The notes under the pieces were generated by a model, which did no database searches, was not told where the DNA came from, and was given only the letters and a program-made list of their open reading frames with translations. Both the position numbers and the translations under genes were made by a program. 64,000 bases of DNA from AC-32 sp963755635 (GTDB lineage: Bacteria > Actinomycetota > Thermoleophilia > Gaiellales > Gaiellaceae), in contig CAVWKS010000010.1 in assembly GCA_963755635.1 (NCBI GenBank), positions 124,001 through 188,000 of the forward strand, written 5' to 3'. Below are positions 33,955 through 42,534 of this stretch, piece after piece. The first letter of the stretch is position 1; every line of letters begins with the position of its first letter.

Positions 33955-35023
33955 GACGACGCAGCACCAGGACCCCTGCAAGCGGGAACACCGCCGCGAG
34001 CCCGAACCCGGCGCGCCAGGACGTCGCCGCCACGACCGCGGCGAACACGGGCGGCAACACCGCGCCCGTCGCCGCGAGCGCCGTCTGCTGCATTCCGAGC
34101 GCCGCGCCGCTCCTCGCGCGGCCCGCGATCTCGGCGGCAGCCGTGAACGAGAGCCCGTTCCAGGCCATCGCGAACCCACCCGCGAGCACGAGCGCGGCGA
34201 CGAGCACAGGCGCGGGCGCATCGACGAGCACGGCGACGAGCGCGAGCGTGACGCTGCTCGCAACCCCGACCAACCGCAACGGCCCCACGCGCGAGCCGAC
34301 CCGGTCCGACCAGCGCCCGCCGCCGATCCGGAACGCCGCCGCGAGCACCTGCACTCCCGCGAGCACGAGCGCCGCCCGCCCGTGCGAGAACCCTCGCTCG
34401 TCGTAGAGGAACAGCACGAGGAACCCGGTGATCGCGAGCTGCGCGACGAGGTAGAAGCTGCTGCCGCTGCAGAGGAGCCAGAGCCGCCCGTCGCGGAGCG
34501 TGTCGCCGAGCCGGCGCGGCTGGAGGATGTCCTCGGCGCCCTCCGGGTCGTGGATCACGGCCGCCCCGAAGATCGCGCCCCCGGCTGCCAGCGCAGCGAG
34601 CAGCAGGAGCCCGTTGTCGACCCCGAGCGCCGGCAGCGCCAGCGCCGAGATGAACCCGCCCAGCGGGATCGCTGTCTGGCGAACGCCAAGCGCGAGCCCG
34701 CGCTCGGCGGCCGGGAACCAGTACATGACCGCCCGCCCGCTGGCCGCGTTCACACTCGCGCCGGCCGCACCTGCAAGACCGAGCAGGAGGAGCAGGGCAC
34801 CGAAGCCGCCCGCCGTCGAAGCGCCGACCAGGGCCGCCGCGCAGAGGCCCAGCCCCAGCGCGAGCACGAGCCGCTCGCCGACACGGTCCGCCAGGAGCCC
34901 CCACGGCAGCAGCGTCAGCAGGCCCCCGATCCAGACGCTGTCGAGCACGAACCCGACCTCGACGAGGCTGAGCCCGAACTCGTGCCGGATCTGCGGCGCG
35001 AGCACCGGCAGCCCGATCAGCAC
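33944..35023 (-). CDS. Major facilitator superfamily transporter
   Basis: 359 residues from GTG 35023, with eleven or more helices and the MFS loop GLLADRVGERLVL. The frame stays open 28 codons further upstream and reads RYRWLVLAAGTAAQTSYSA, clearly the first half of helix 1, so the true protein starts before 35023. No ATG, GTG or TTG exists there; a GTA overlaps the aldehyde dehydrogenase TAG stop (35092-35095). Substrate unknown. Confidence 0.8.
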   Translation of the reverse strand: MLIGLPVLAPQIRHEFGLSLVEVGFVLDSVWIGGLLTLLPWGLLADRVGERLVLALGLGLCAAALVGASTAGGFGALLLLLGLAGAAGASVNAASGRAVMYWFPAAERGLALGVRQTAIPLGGFISALALPALGVDNGLLLLAALAAGGAIFGAAVIHDPEGAEDILQPRRLGDTLRDGRLWLLCSGSSFYLVAQLAITGFLVLFLYDERGFSHGRAALVLAGVQVLAAAFRIGGGRWSDRVGSRVGPLRLVGVASSVTLALVAVLVDAPAPVLVAALVLAGGFAMAWNGLSFTAAAEIAGRARSGAALGMQQTALAATGAVLPPVFAAVVAATSWRAGFGLAAVFPLAGVLVLRRLSA

Positions 35024-35091
35024 CGCCGAGTACGACGTCTGCGCCGCCGTCCCCGCCGCGAGGACGAGCCAGCGGTAGCGGCTGACCGCGG

Positions 35092-36561
35092 CTACAGCCC
35101 GAACGGGTTAAAGGGCTTCGGGCTCGTCGAGACGATCACGCTCTTCGTCTCGAGGTAGAGCTCGAGCGTCTCGAGGCCGAGCTCGCGGCCGAACCCCGAC
35201 TGCTTGTAGCCGCCGAACGGGATCCCCGGGAACGCCGTGTACGGCATGTTGATTCCGACCGTGCCGGCCTTGATGCGCCGCGCCAGCCGGTGACCGCGCG
35301 CAGGGTCGCCCGTCCAGACCGTCGCCATCAGCCCGTAGCGGCTCTCGTTCGCGATCCGGATCGCGTCCTTCTCGTCCTCGAACGGGATCACGGTGACGAC
35401 CGGCCCGAAGATCTCCTCCTGCGCGACCTTCATCGAGTTGTCGACCTGCGCGAGGACGGTCGGCGGGTAGAACGCGCCGTCGCCGTCGGGCACCTCGCCG
35501 CCGGTCGCGACCTCGGCGCCTTCCTCGCGGCCGGTCTCGACGTAGCCGTGCACGCGGTCGCGGTGCTCCTGCGAGATCAGCGAGCCGACCTGCGTCTCGG
35601 GGTCGAGCGGGTCGCCGACCTTCAGGCCGGACGCGAGCTCGGAGAACTTCGCGACGAAGTCGTCGTAGAGCGGCCGCTCGACGAGCACCCGCGAGCGCGC
35701 CTCGCAGCTCTGGCCGGCCGAGTAGTAGATCGACCAGACCGAGCTCGGCACCGCGTCGTCGAGCTCCGCGTCGGCGAAGACGAGGTTCGGGCTCTTGCCG
35801 CCGAGCTCGAGGATCAGGCGCTTGATCCCGTCGGAGGCGAGCCGCATGATCTCGCCGCCCGTCGCGGTCGAGCCGGTGAAGGCGATCTTCTCGACGCCTG
35901 GGTGCCGCACGAGGTGCGCGCCCACGACCGTTCCCGGCCCCGGGACGACGTTGATGGTGCCGGGCGGGAAGCCGACCTCGTTGGCGAGCTCGGCCATCCG
36001 CAGCGCCGAAAGCGGGGTCGCGGAATCCGGCTTGAGCACGATCGTGCAGCCGGCCGCGAGCGCAGGCGCGAGCTTCCAGGTGGTCATCATCAGCGGGTAG
36101 TTCCACGGGACGATCTGGCCGCAGACTCCGACCGGCTCTTTCAGCGAGTAGAAGAGGAGCGACCCGCCGATCGGATTCGAGCGGCCCGCGATCGTCGCGA
36201 TCGCCGAGGCGTAGAAGCGGAAGTTCTCGATCGCCTGGGCGAGCTCGGCCTTGACCGACGAGATCGCCTTGCCGACGTTGCGCGCCTCGAGCTCGGCGAG
36301 CTCCTTGCGGTTCGCGACGAGCGCGTCCGCGAGCGCGTGCAGGAGGCGCGAGCGCTCGTTCGGCGGGGTCCTGCCCCAGTCGCCGTCGAGTGCTCCGCGA
36401 GCCGCGTCGACCGCCCGGTCGACGTCCTGCTCGTTCGCCATCGCGACGGTCGCCAGCGCGGCGCCGGTCGCCGGCTCGACGAGGTCGCGCGTCTCGCCGG
36501 AAGCCGGCTCGGCGGACTCGCCGCCGATGAAGAGACCGTACTCACGCGTCGCGACCGCCAT
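35092..36561 (-). CDS. Aldehyde dehydrogenase family protein
   Basis: 489 residues. NAD-binding FTGSTATGG at 228-236, catalytic glutamate E252 in LELGGKSPN and nucleophile C286 in AGQSCEARS are all present. It would oxidise an aldehyde to an acid with NAD(P). ATG 36561 (MAVATREYGLFI) matches the usual family N-terminus, although the frame continues upstream without a stop into the dienelactone-hydrolase gene. Confidence 0.92.
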   Translation of the reverse strand: MAVATREYGLFIGGESAEPASGETRDLVEPATGAALATVAMANEQDVDRAVDAARGALDGDWGRTPPNERSRLLHALADALVANRKELAELEARNVGKAISSVKAELAQAIENFRFYASAIATIAGRSNPIGGSLLFYSLKEPVGVCGQIVPWNYPLMMTTWKLAPALAAGCTIVLKPDSATPLSALRMAELANEVGFPPGTINVVPGPGTVVGAHLVRHPGVEKIAFTGSTATGGEIMRLASDGIKRLILELGGKSPNLVFADAELDDAVPSSVWSIYYSAGQSCEARSRVLVERPLYDDFVAKFSELASGLKVGDPLDPETQVGSLISQEHRDRVHGYVETGREEGAEVATGGEVPDGDGAFYPPTVLAQVDNSMKVAQEEIFGPVVTVIPFEDEKDAIRIANESRYGLMATVWTGDPARGHRLARRIKAGTVGINMPYTAFPGIPFGGYKQSGFGRELGLETLELYLETKSVIVSTSPKPFNPFGL

Positions 36562-36627
36562 CGCGCCCTGAACATAGCGGGTTTCTACGGAGTTTCGCGG
36601 CCGCCTCGTCAGGGATAATCCGGGCTG

Positions 36628-36876
36628 ATGAGCGATCCCCTTCAGGTCGAGGCAGCACGGATCCCTGACCGGGACAGGCTGATCCGGGAACTGCGCGAGG
36701 CGGGTCTCGACGCGCGTCCGGTGGACGAGCTCGAGATCGCGGTGCACGTCGGCGACGAGGGCGACGTTAGTGACGAGGTCTTCGCCCACGTCGAGGACGT
36801 GACGATGCGGATAGGCGCGAACTTCGTCCCGATCAAACACGAGGGCGTGATCTACGTCCGCCCGCCCCTGAGCTAG
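36628..36876 (+). CDS. Conserved small protein of unknown function
   Basis: 82 residues: RDRLIRELREAGLDARPVDE, a beta-rich middle with VHVGDEGDVSDEVFAHVED, and a terminal FVPIKHEGVIYVRPPLS. The balanced composition and regular alternation suggest a real protein. It diverges from the aldehyde dehydrogenase with a short spacer (36562-36627). The opposite strand over this gene is also open, reading from the dienelactone-hydrolase gene. Confidence 0.65.
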   Translation: MSDPLQVEAARIPDRDRLIRELREAGLDARPVDELEIAVHVGDEGDVSDEVFAHVEDVTMRIGANFVPIKHEGVIYVRPPLS

Positions 36877-36894
36877 ACGGCCTGCGGCCTCACT

Positions 36895-37488
36895 CCGCGT
36901 CATCGGCGTCTTATCGGCGTCGATCGCCTCGAGGAAAGCCAACACGCGCTCGGTGAGCAACGCCGTGGCGGCGGCGTCGTACGTGGGGAGCGAGGAATCG
37001 GCGAAGAGGTGTTCCTCACCGGGGTAGAGGAAGAGCTCGGCCTGATCTGTCGAGTCGACGAGTGCCTGGGCGGCCTCGAGGTCTTCGGCGAAGAACGGGT
37101 CGGCGACCTTGCCGTGTACCTGCACCGGGACGCCCTCGGGCCAGGCGTCCCCGAACTCCGAGACGGGGAGACAACCTGACATGAGCAGCGCGCCACGGGC
37201 GCCGGGCCGGGTCTGCGCGAGCTGCTGGGCGACCATGACCCCGAAAGAGAAGCCTGCATAGACGGCCTCAGGAGCGACCCCCTCGGCGGCGGCGACCCCG
37301 CGGTCGGCGAGCGTGCCGAAGCCGGCTTCGCGTGCGAAGGCCATCCCCTCCTCGATGGTGTCGAACGTCCGCCCGTCGAACAGGTCAGGCGTGTGCACGG
37401 TGTGCCCCGCTTGCCGCAACTCGTCGGCGAACGCCCGCACTCCCTCGGTCAGTCCCTGGACGCTGTGGTACAGCACAACCTCGGTCAT
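36895..37488 (-). CDS. Dienelactone hydrolase family protein (no in-frame stop at its natural end)
   Basis: About 195 residues of alpha/beta hydrolase: VVLYHSVQGLTEGVRAFADE, the nucleophile elbow AGFSFG (S81, where many family members have cysteine), D130 in GKVADPFF and H160 in GEEHLF. The family length is reached near 36919, but no stop follows in frame. The frame runs on antisense to the 82-residue gene and through the aldehyde dehydrogenase to 35092. Stops occur just after 36915 in the next frame (TAA). The coordinates given are those of the domain. ATG 37488 has a strong AGGAGG. It diverges from an ArsR-like regulator. Confidence 0.7.
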
Positions 37489-37553
37489 CTTCGATCCTCC
37501 TGGACGATTGATCCATACATTTGGAACATTTTGCGAGGTTAGTCTATTCGGGA

Positions 37554-38138
37554 ATGGTTCGCAACCCGTCTCCCCCTGACTACGACCTCGCCGACCGAAT
37601 CGCGCTCACCGAGCCCTCGCAGGTGAAGGCGATCGCCCATCCACTCCGCACCACGATCCTCGGGCTGCTCCACGAGCGTGCGGCGACGGTAACCGAGCTG
37701 GCGGTCGCGCTCGAGCGGCCCAAGAGCACGGTCGCCCACCACGTCAAGGTGCTCAACGAGGCCGGGCTGTTGCAGGTGGTGAGGACCCGGCGAGTACGGG
37801 CGATCGACGAGCGTTTCTACGGCCGCACCGCGCGCATGTTCTACGTCAGCGCCGAGCGGAACCCCGGCGGCGGCGAGCTCCCTCTGGACTTCAACGATTT
37901 CGAGGTCGCCGCTCGGGAGTCGGACGAGGCGTATCGGGACGGGAAGCTATGGGGCTTCATTCGGCACGCCCGCATCTCGGAGGCGCAGGCGTCGGAGTTC
38001 TGGGAGCGGATGGCCGAGCTAGTGGCGGAGTTCGAGCGACTTCCGCGGTCGGGCGAGACCGTGTACGGGTTCGCAGTCGGCGTCTATCCCACCGACCAGC
38101 CGACCCTCCCGGCCGGCGGCGACGACGACCCGTCCTGA
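37554..38138 (+). CDS. ArsR-type winged-helix regulator
   Basis: 194 residues. The N-terminal winged helix reads KAIAHPLRTTILGLLHERAA, then TVTELAVALERPKSTVAHHV; a longer C-terminal part (about 100-194) may bind a ligand. Start ATG 37554; a TTG at 37521 would add 11 residues. It diverges from the dienelactone-hydrolase gene across 65 AT-rich bases (37489-37553) that hold both promoters and the direct repeat ACATTT-GGA-ACATTT (37517-37531), a candidate operator. Probably the regulator of that hydrolase. Confidence 0.82.
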   Translation: MVRNPSPPDYDLADRIALTEPSQVKAIAHPLRTTILGLLHERAATVTELAVALERPKSTVAHHVKVLNEAGLLQVVRTRRVRAIDERFYGRTARMFYVSAERNPGGGELPLDFNDFEVAARESDEAYRDGKLWGFIRHARISEAQASEFWERMAELVAEFERLPRSGETVYGFAVGVYPTDQPTLPAGGDDDPS

Positions 38139-38170
38139 GTCGCACGCAGCGGCCTGCTAGGAATGCCGTC

Positions 38171-39697
38171 ATGGCCGAGCCGGCGCGACTCAGGGTCACG
38201 CGGCCCCAGATCCTGGCGTTCCGGCGACGGGTCGGCGCCCTCGACCAGCGTCTGCCTGAAGGCCCGGAGTCGCTGCGCCGGGCGGCGTGGGCCGGCCTCC
38301 AGGACAGCATGCCGAGAGCCGCGCTGCTCTCCCTGCACGCGCGGGTCGAGGAGGTCGAGCCCTCGACGTGGGAGGACTCATCGCTCATGCAGCTCTGGGG
38401 GCTGCGCTACCAGGTCTACGTCGTCGCGAAGGACGACTTTGCGCTGTTCTCGCTCGCGCGCCTGCCCGACAACGAGAAGGGCCGCGTCCGCGCGGAGCGG
38501 ACGGCGGAACGGCTCCATGCGCAGCTCCGTGGCAGGCGGATCACCGATCGCGAGCTCGGTGGGGAGCTCGGGATCGGCAACTCGATGAGGTATGCGACGA
38601 CCACCGGGACGATCGCGATCCGCTGGGGTGGGGCCAGGGCACCGGAGGTCTGGACGGTTCCCGCGCCGGAGATCAGCCCGGCCGACGCGCGGCACGAGCT
38701 CGCCCGGCGCTACCTCCACGTCTTCGGGCCGGCGACCGTTGACGGGTTCGCCAAGTGGGCGGGGATCTCCCATCGCGCCGCGGCCGATGCGTTCGCGTCG
38801 CTCGAGGGGTCGCTGCTGCCGGTCCGGTCACCGCTCGGCGACGAGTGGCTGCTCGCCGAGGACGAGCAGGCGATCCGCACCGCCGCGACGGCCGCCGCGC
38901 CCGCGCGCCTGCTCCCGAGCGGCGACGCGTACTTCCTGCTCTGGGGAGCGGACCGCGAGCTGCTGGTTCCGCGCGAGGATCAGCGGGAGCGGCTCTGGAC
39001 GTCCCGCGTCTGGCCGGGCGCGCTCCTCGTCGACGGCGAGATCCGCGGCACCTGGAGACGGGCGCAGCACACCGTGCGGGTCGAAGCCTGGACACGCCTC
39101 TCACGCGGAGCGCGTGCCGCGATCGAGGCCGAGGCCGGCTCCCTGCCGCTCCCGGGCCTCGACCGGTCGATCGACGTGGTCTGGGAGGCACTTAGCGGAA
39201 TGCGCCGCCCGCCTCGGTCGCTCGTCTTGACTGGCGCCTTCGGCGTCCTCTGCGCCGCGAATGCCGCGGGCGTGACCTATGCGCTCGTGCGGAACGCCGA
39301 GGGAAGCGCAGATTCCGCAGCCGACCCCATCGTTCTGACGGGCGTGCTCATGGACAGCTCGGGGAAACCCGTCGCGGACGCGACGATCCAGATGACTGCG
39401 AGTGACGACGCGAACGCGAAGGTCGGAGACACCATCCCGGTCATCATGCTCGCGAGCGGCCGCACCGACTCCGCGGGACGCTTCGCAGTCCGGCAGTCAC
39501 AATCCGTCCCCATCATTCGGAAGCTCGCCGAGGAAAGCGGCGGCTGGGTCAACTTCGAGGTTGAGATCCGCTCGCACGCGGGGTTCATGACGTGGGGCGT
39601 CCCGCGCAAGATCGGGCCCCACGGATGGATCTCCGATGACGGCAACGACATACCCGCGGCTCTGAAGCGGGAGCGAATCACCTTCAGCGGGCTCTGA
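38171..39697 (+). CDS. AlkZ-like winged-helix DNA-binding protein joined to a membrane-anchored surface domain
   Basis: 508 residues in one frame. Residues 1 to about 343 form an HTH_42/AlkZ-like protein (VTRPQILAFRRRV, AAWAGLQDSMPRAALLSLHA, WGLRYQVYVV), a family that includes DNA glycosylases for crosslinked bases. M344 (ATG 39200, with GGGAGG 12 bases before it) then starts a typical signal-anchor, SLVLTGAFGVLCAANAAGVT. A carboxypeptidase-regulatory-like beta domain follows (VLMDSSGKPVADATIQMT, GRTDSAGRFAV). A TAG lies one frame away at 39193-39195. So this is either an odd fusion or two genes merged by a one-base frame change. Confidence 0.7.
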   Translation: MAEPARLRVTRPQILAFRRRVGALDQRLPEGPESLRRAAWAGLQDSMPRAALLSLHARVEEVEPSTWEDSSLMQLWGLRYQVYVVAKDDFALFSLARLPDNEKGRVRAERTAERLHAQLRGRRITDRELGGELGIGNSMRYATTTGTIAIRWGGARAPEVWTVPAPEISPADARHELARRYLHVFGPATVDGFAKWAGISHRAAADAFASLEGSLLPVRSPLGDEWLLAEDEQAIRTAATAAAPARLLPSGDAYFLLWGADRELLVPREDQRERLWTSRVWPGALLVDGEIRGTWRRAQHTVRVEAWTRLSRGARAAIEAEAGSLPLPGLDRSIDVVWEALSGMRRPPRSLVLTGAFGVLCAANAAGVTYALVRNAEGSADSAADPIVLTGVLMDSSGKPVADATIQMTASDDANAKVGDTIPVIMLASGRTDSAGRFAVRQSQSVPIIRKLAEESGGWVNFEVEIRSHAGFMTWGVPRKIGPHGWISDDGNDIPAALKRERITFSGL

Positions 39698-40169
39698 CAA
39701 GCCCTCCGTAGCTGCCGATCGCGATCAGCTCGGCGACCACCTCGGCGACCGGCTTCGTCGCGTCGATCTCGTGCGTGCAGCTCGCGCGGAGCAAGGGCTC
39801 GACCTCTCGGATGTCGGCGAGGATCCGCTCGCGCTCCTCGGCCGTCTTGCCGAACTCGTTGCTCGTCCGCGCGGCGAGCCGGTGCAGCAGCACGTCCTCA
39901 GGGGCGCTCAGGAGCACGACTGCGTCGAACTGCGGGTAGAAGCGTCCCTGGTTCGACACGGCTCCCGACACGTAGAGGGTCGTCCTCAGCTCCCGTGCCA
40001 GCAGCTCGCTCACGAGTTCCTCACGCCAGACGTAACCGCCCGCCCCCTCCGACCACTCGCTCCAGGGAGGCACGTCGGTCTCGACGACCTCGAACCCGCG
40101 CCGAGCAAGCTCGGCGAGCGCCGTTGATTTCCCCGTCGCCGACATTCCCGTGACCAAGACTCTGCGCAC
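39684..40169 (-). CDS. P-loop kinase-like ATPase (AAA_18/shikimate-kinase-like)
   Basis: 161 residues from GTG 40169 (a TTG at 40187 is an alternative, adding 6). Walker A GMSATGKST is near residue 8-16. A lid-like RTSNEFGKTAEERERIL follows, with AVVLLSAPEDVLLHRLAART before it, as in small nucleoside- or metabolite-kinase-like proteins. Substrate unknown. It follows the DUF885 gene at 40192 on the same strand. Confidence 0.72.
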   Translation of the reverse strand: MRRVLVTGMSATGKSTALAELARRGFEVVETDVPPWSEWSEGAGGYVWREELVSELLARELRTTLYVSGAVSNQGRFYPQFDAVVLLSAPEDVLLHRLAARTSNEFGKTAEERERILADIREVEPLLRASCTHEIDATKPVAEVVAELIAIGSYGGLVRAR

Positions 40170-40191
40170 AGACGAATGTGTACCCAAGGCA

Positions 40192-41310
40192 CTACCTGAG
40201 ATCGTCGAGCGTCAGCTGCTCGGTCAGCAGCCGCTTGAACCGTTCCGGATCGTTCCCGGCGAACGCCTTGCAGAGCGCGAAACCCTCCGTGTAGCAGTAG
40301 GGCGACCCACGGAAGGGCCGCGTCTCGAGTGACCGGATCGTCTTCGCGACGCGCTCAGGCGGGTGGAGCGACCACTCGCGCGCGTACTCGGTCAACTCCT
40401 CGCGAGGGGCGCCGCCCGCCTGGAGCAGGACGAGATTGGCGCTGATCTGTCCGAGCGCGCGCCGGCCCGCGGCGACGCGGAAGCCGACCTCGGGGTCGTA
40501 GGCCGGCGCGAGCTCGGCCACGAGGTCGTGACTCTCCTGGTCGACGACGAGCTCGGGCCCGACCTGGGCGATTCCCTCAGCGATCACCGGCTGGATGCCT
40601 ACGGCGAGGCTGACCTTGAACTCAGCGCAGCCACGCTCGCGGATGAGCTCGATGTCCTTCCAGCAGTCCTCGGTGTGATGCCCGGGGTAGGACTCGTGCG
40701 CGGCGAGGAACGGGGCGTCGGCCGCCGGCAGCGGCAGGTCGGCGTTGTAGAGGAACTTGCTGCGCAGCCCGCCCAGGTAGCTGCTGAACGCGACCCAGCG
40801 CTCGTTCGTCACGACCTCGATCTCGAGCGCCTCGCCGTCGGGCAGGCCGACCAGCTCGCGCGTCCGTGCCTGCATGAGGTCAGCGACCGCTCGCAGCACA
40901 CGAGGCACCTGGTCGCCCGGGATCAGGGTCTCGGCAAGCCAGCGCTGGTAGCGCTCGGCCAGCGGCCCGCCTCCGGGAAGCGCCTCGTCGAGGGCCGCGT
41001 GCGCCGCGCGAAGGTCGGACTCCTCGATCGGCCGCGGCTCGACGCCGAACAGCGTCTCGACCTCCTCCTCGAGCGAGTCGAACTGCTCCTCGCGCGCGAT
41101 CGCCAGCAACGCTCGCAGCTGTGCCTTCAGCCAGCCGCGCCGCTGCACGTCCTCGACCTCGCCCAGCCCGTCGAGGAGCGCCTCGGCCTCGGCGGCGATC
41201 TCCTCCCGGCCGAGGCTGCGAAGCTCGACGTCGATCGCCCCGAAGACGAGCCCCTCGACGTGCTCGCCGAGCGCGACCGCAAGCTCGGCGTATCGCTCGC
41301 CCGCGTTCAG
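40192..41310 (-). CDS. DUF885 family protein, second tandem copy (CTG start)
   Basis: 372 residues. The putative zinc-peptidase motif HESYPGHH is at 205-212, and the C-terminus NDPERFKRLLTEQLTLDDLR is nearly the same as in the upstream copy. The reading frame aligns with its paralogue from LNAGERYAEL against MTVSERYLEL, so the leucine is the initiator: a CTG at 41310-41308 that overlaps the upstream TGA as CTGA. No ATG, GTG or TTG is available nearby. DUF885 proteins resemble carboxypeptidase-like metallopeptidases; substrate unknown. Confidence 0.82.
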   Translation of the reverse strand: MNAGERYAELAVALGEHVEGLVFGAIDVELRSLGREEIAAEAEALLDGLGEVEDVQRRGWLKAQLRALLAIAREEQFDSLEEEVETLFGVEPRPIEESDLRAAHAALDEALPGGGPLAERYQRWLAETLIPGDQVPRVLRAVADLMQARTRELVGLPDGEALEIEVVTNERWVAFSSYLGGLRSKFLYNADLPLPAADAPFLAAHESYPGHHTEDCWKDIELIRERGCAEFKVSLAVGIQPVIAEGIAQVGPELVVDQESHDLVAELAPAYDPEVGFRVAAGRRALGQISANLVLLQAGGAPREELTEYAREWSLHPPERVAKTIRSLETRPFRGSPYCYTEGFALCKAFAGNDPERFKRLLTEQLTLDDLR

Positions 41311-42464
41311 GTGGCCGCCATGATGTCGGCGGGCGTGAGCTGCTCCGTCAGCAGCCGCTTGAAGCGCTCCGGGTCGCCGGCGACGAACGCGTTGCAGATC
41401 CGGTAGCCGTCGCTGTAGGTCGTGATGTAGGTGCGCCAGACCGGGTCGGTCGTGAAGCGGATGGCCTGCTGCGCGCGCCGGTCGGACGAGAGGCCCCAGC
41501 GCTTCAGGTATGCGAACGCCTCGTCCTCGGAGCGACCCTCCTCGTGCAGCATCAGGGCGACGTTCGTCCCGACGCCCTCGAGCGGCCGGGCGGCCTCGTG
41601 CAGCGTCCGTGAGAGCTCCGGATCGAACGGGACACCTGTGTCGCGGATGTGCTCGGCGACGACGTGCTGCCCGTCCTCGCCGAGCACTAGCTCGGGGGCG
41701 AGCGAGGCGATTCCTTCCGAGACGAGCGACTGCGGCGTCCCGATCAGGAAGATCGACTCCTCGAGCACGCCGCCCTCCTTGACGAGAACCCGCTCCTTCC
41801 ACGCGTGCTCGGTGTGATGGCCGGGGTAGGTCTCGTGCGAGACGAGCCCGATCAGGAACGTCGGCGTCAGCGGAGTGTCGGTGTTGACCGCGACCCGGCT
41901 CCGCAGGCCGCCCAGGTAGTAGTTGTACGCCGCCCACGGCTCGTCCGTGACGTAATCGAACTCGACCGACTCCCCTTCCGGCAGGCCGACGAGCCGCTCG
42001 GTTCGGCCGCGCAGGTCGGCGCCGAGCGAGTCGATCACACGCGAGAGCTGGTCGCCCGGGAGCGTGTTCGTGTCGCGCCAGGCCTGGAAGCGCTCGGCGA
42101 GCAAGCCATCGCCGGGAAGCGCCTCCTCGAGGGCTTCGTGCACCGCTTCGAAGCGCTCCTCGGGCACGCGCTCGGGCGCGATCCCGTAGCAGCGCTCGAC
42201 CTCTTCGGCGAACGGGATCTCCTCGCCGGCGAGTCGTCGCGCGACGGTCTCGAGGCCGACCAACTGGGCGCGCAACCAGTGCTCGCCGCCGTCGAGCTCG
42301 CCGAGCAGCGCCGCGGCGTCTCCGGCCAGGTCGGCGGGCGCGCGCGGCTCTTCGCCGTCGACCCGCTCCTTGATCTCCGCCGGGCCGTAGTACGCGTCGA
42401 CCAGCCCGTCGATGTGACGGCCGAGCCGCAGACCGAGCTCGAGGTACCGCTCCGAGACCGTCAT
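41307..42464 (-). CDS. DUF885 family protein, first tandem copy
   Basis: 385 residues from ATG 42464 (MTVSERYLEL); a start at 42494 would add a low-complexity leader. HETYPGHH lies at 210-217. It shares the domain order and C-terminal DPERFKRLLTEQLTPADIM with the next gene, so the two arose by tandem duplication but have diverged strongly. The 70 bases upstream (42465-42534) hold only a small GCCGGC-AAA-GCCGGC hairpin. Confidence 0.82.
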   Translation of the reverse strand: MTVSERYLELGLRLGRHIDGLVDAYYGPAEIKERVDGEEPRAPADLAGDAAALLGELDGGEHWLRAQLVGLETVARRLAGEEIPFAEEVERCYGIAPERVPEERFEAVHEALEEALPGDGLLAERFQAWRDTNTLPGDQLSRVIDSLGADLRGRTERLVGLPEGESVEFDYVTDEPWAAYNYYLGGLRSRVAVNTDTPLTPTFLIGLVSHETYPGHHTEHAWKERVLVKEGGVLEESIFLIGTPQSLVSEGIASLAPELVLGEDGQHVVAEHIRDTGVPFDPELSRTLHEAARPLEGVGTNVALMLHEEGRSEDEAFAYLKRWGLSSDRRAQQAIRFTTDPVWRTYITTYSDGYRICNAFVAGDPERFKRLLTEQLTPADIMAAT

Positions 42465-42534
42465 TCCCGCTCTCGGCGCCGGCAAAGCCGGCACCTCCGC
42501 TCTCTTTCGAGCTCCGTCGAGCCTACGCTCGTGC

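Noticed and set aside
35092..37488. A genuine 798-residue hydrolase-dehydrogenase enzyme
   Set aside because: The linker is exactly antisense to a plausible conserved gene, and both domains have their own good start sites. I annotate two genes and keep the missing stop as a finding.
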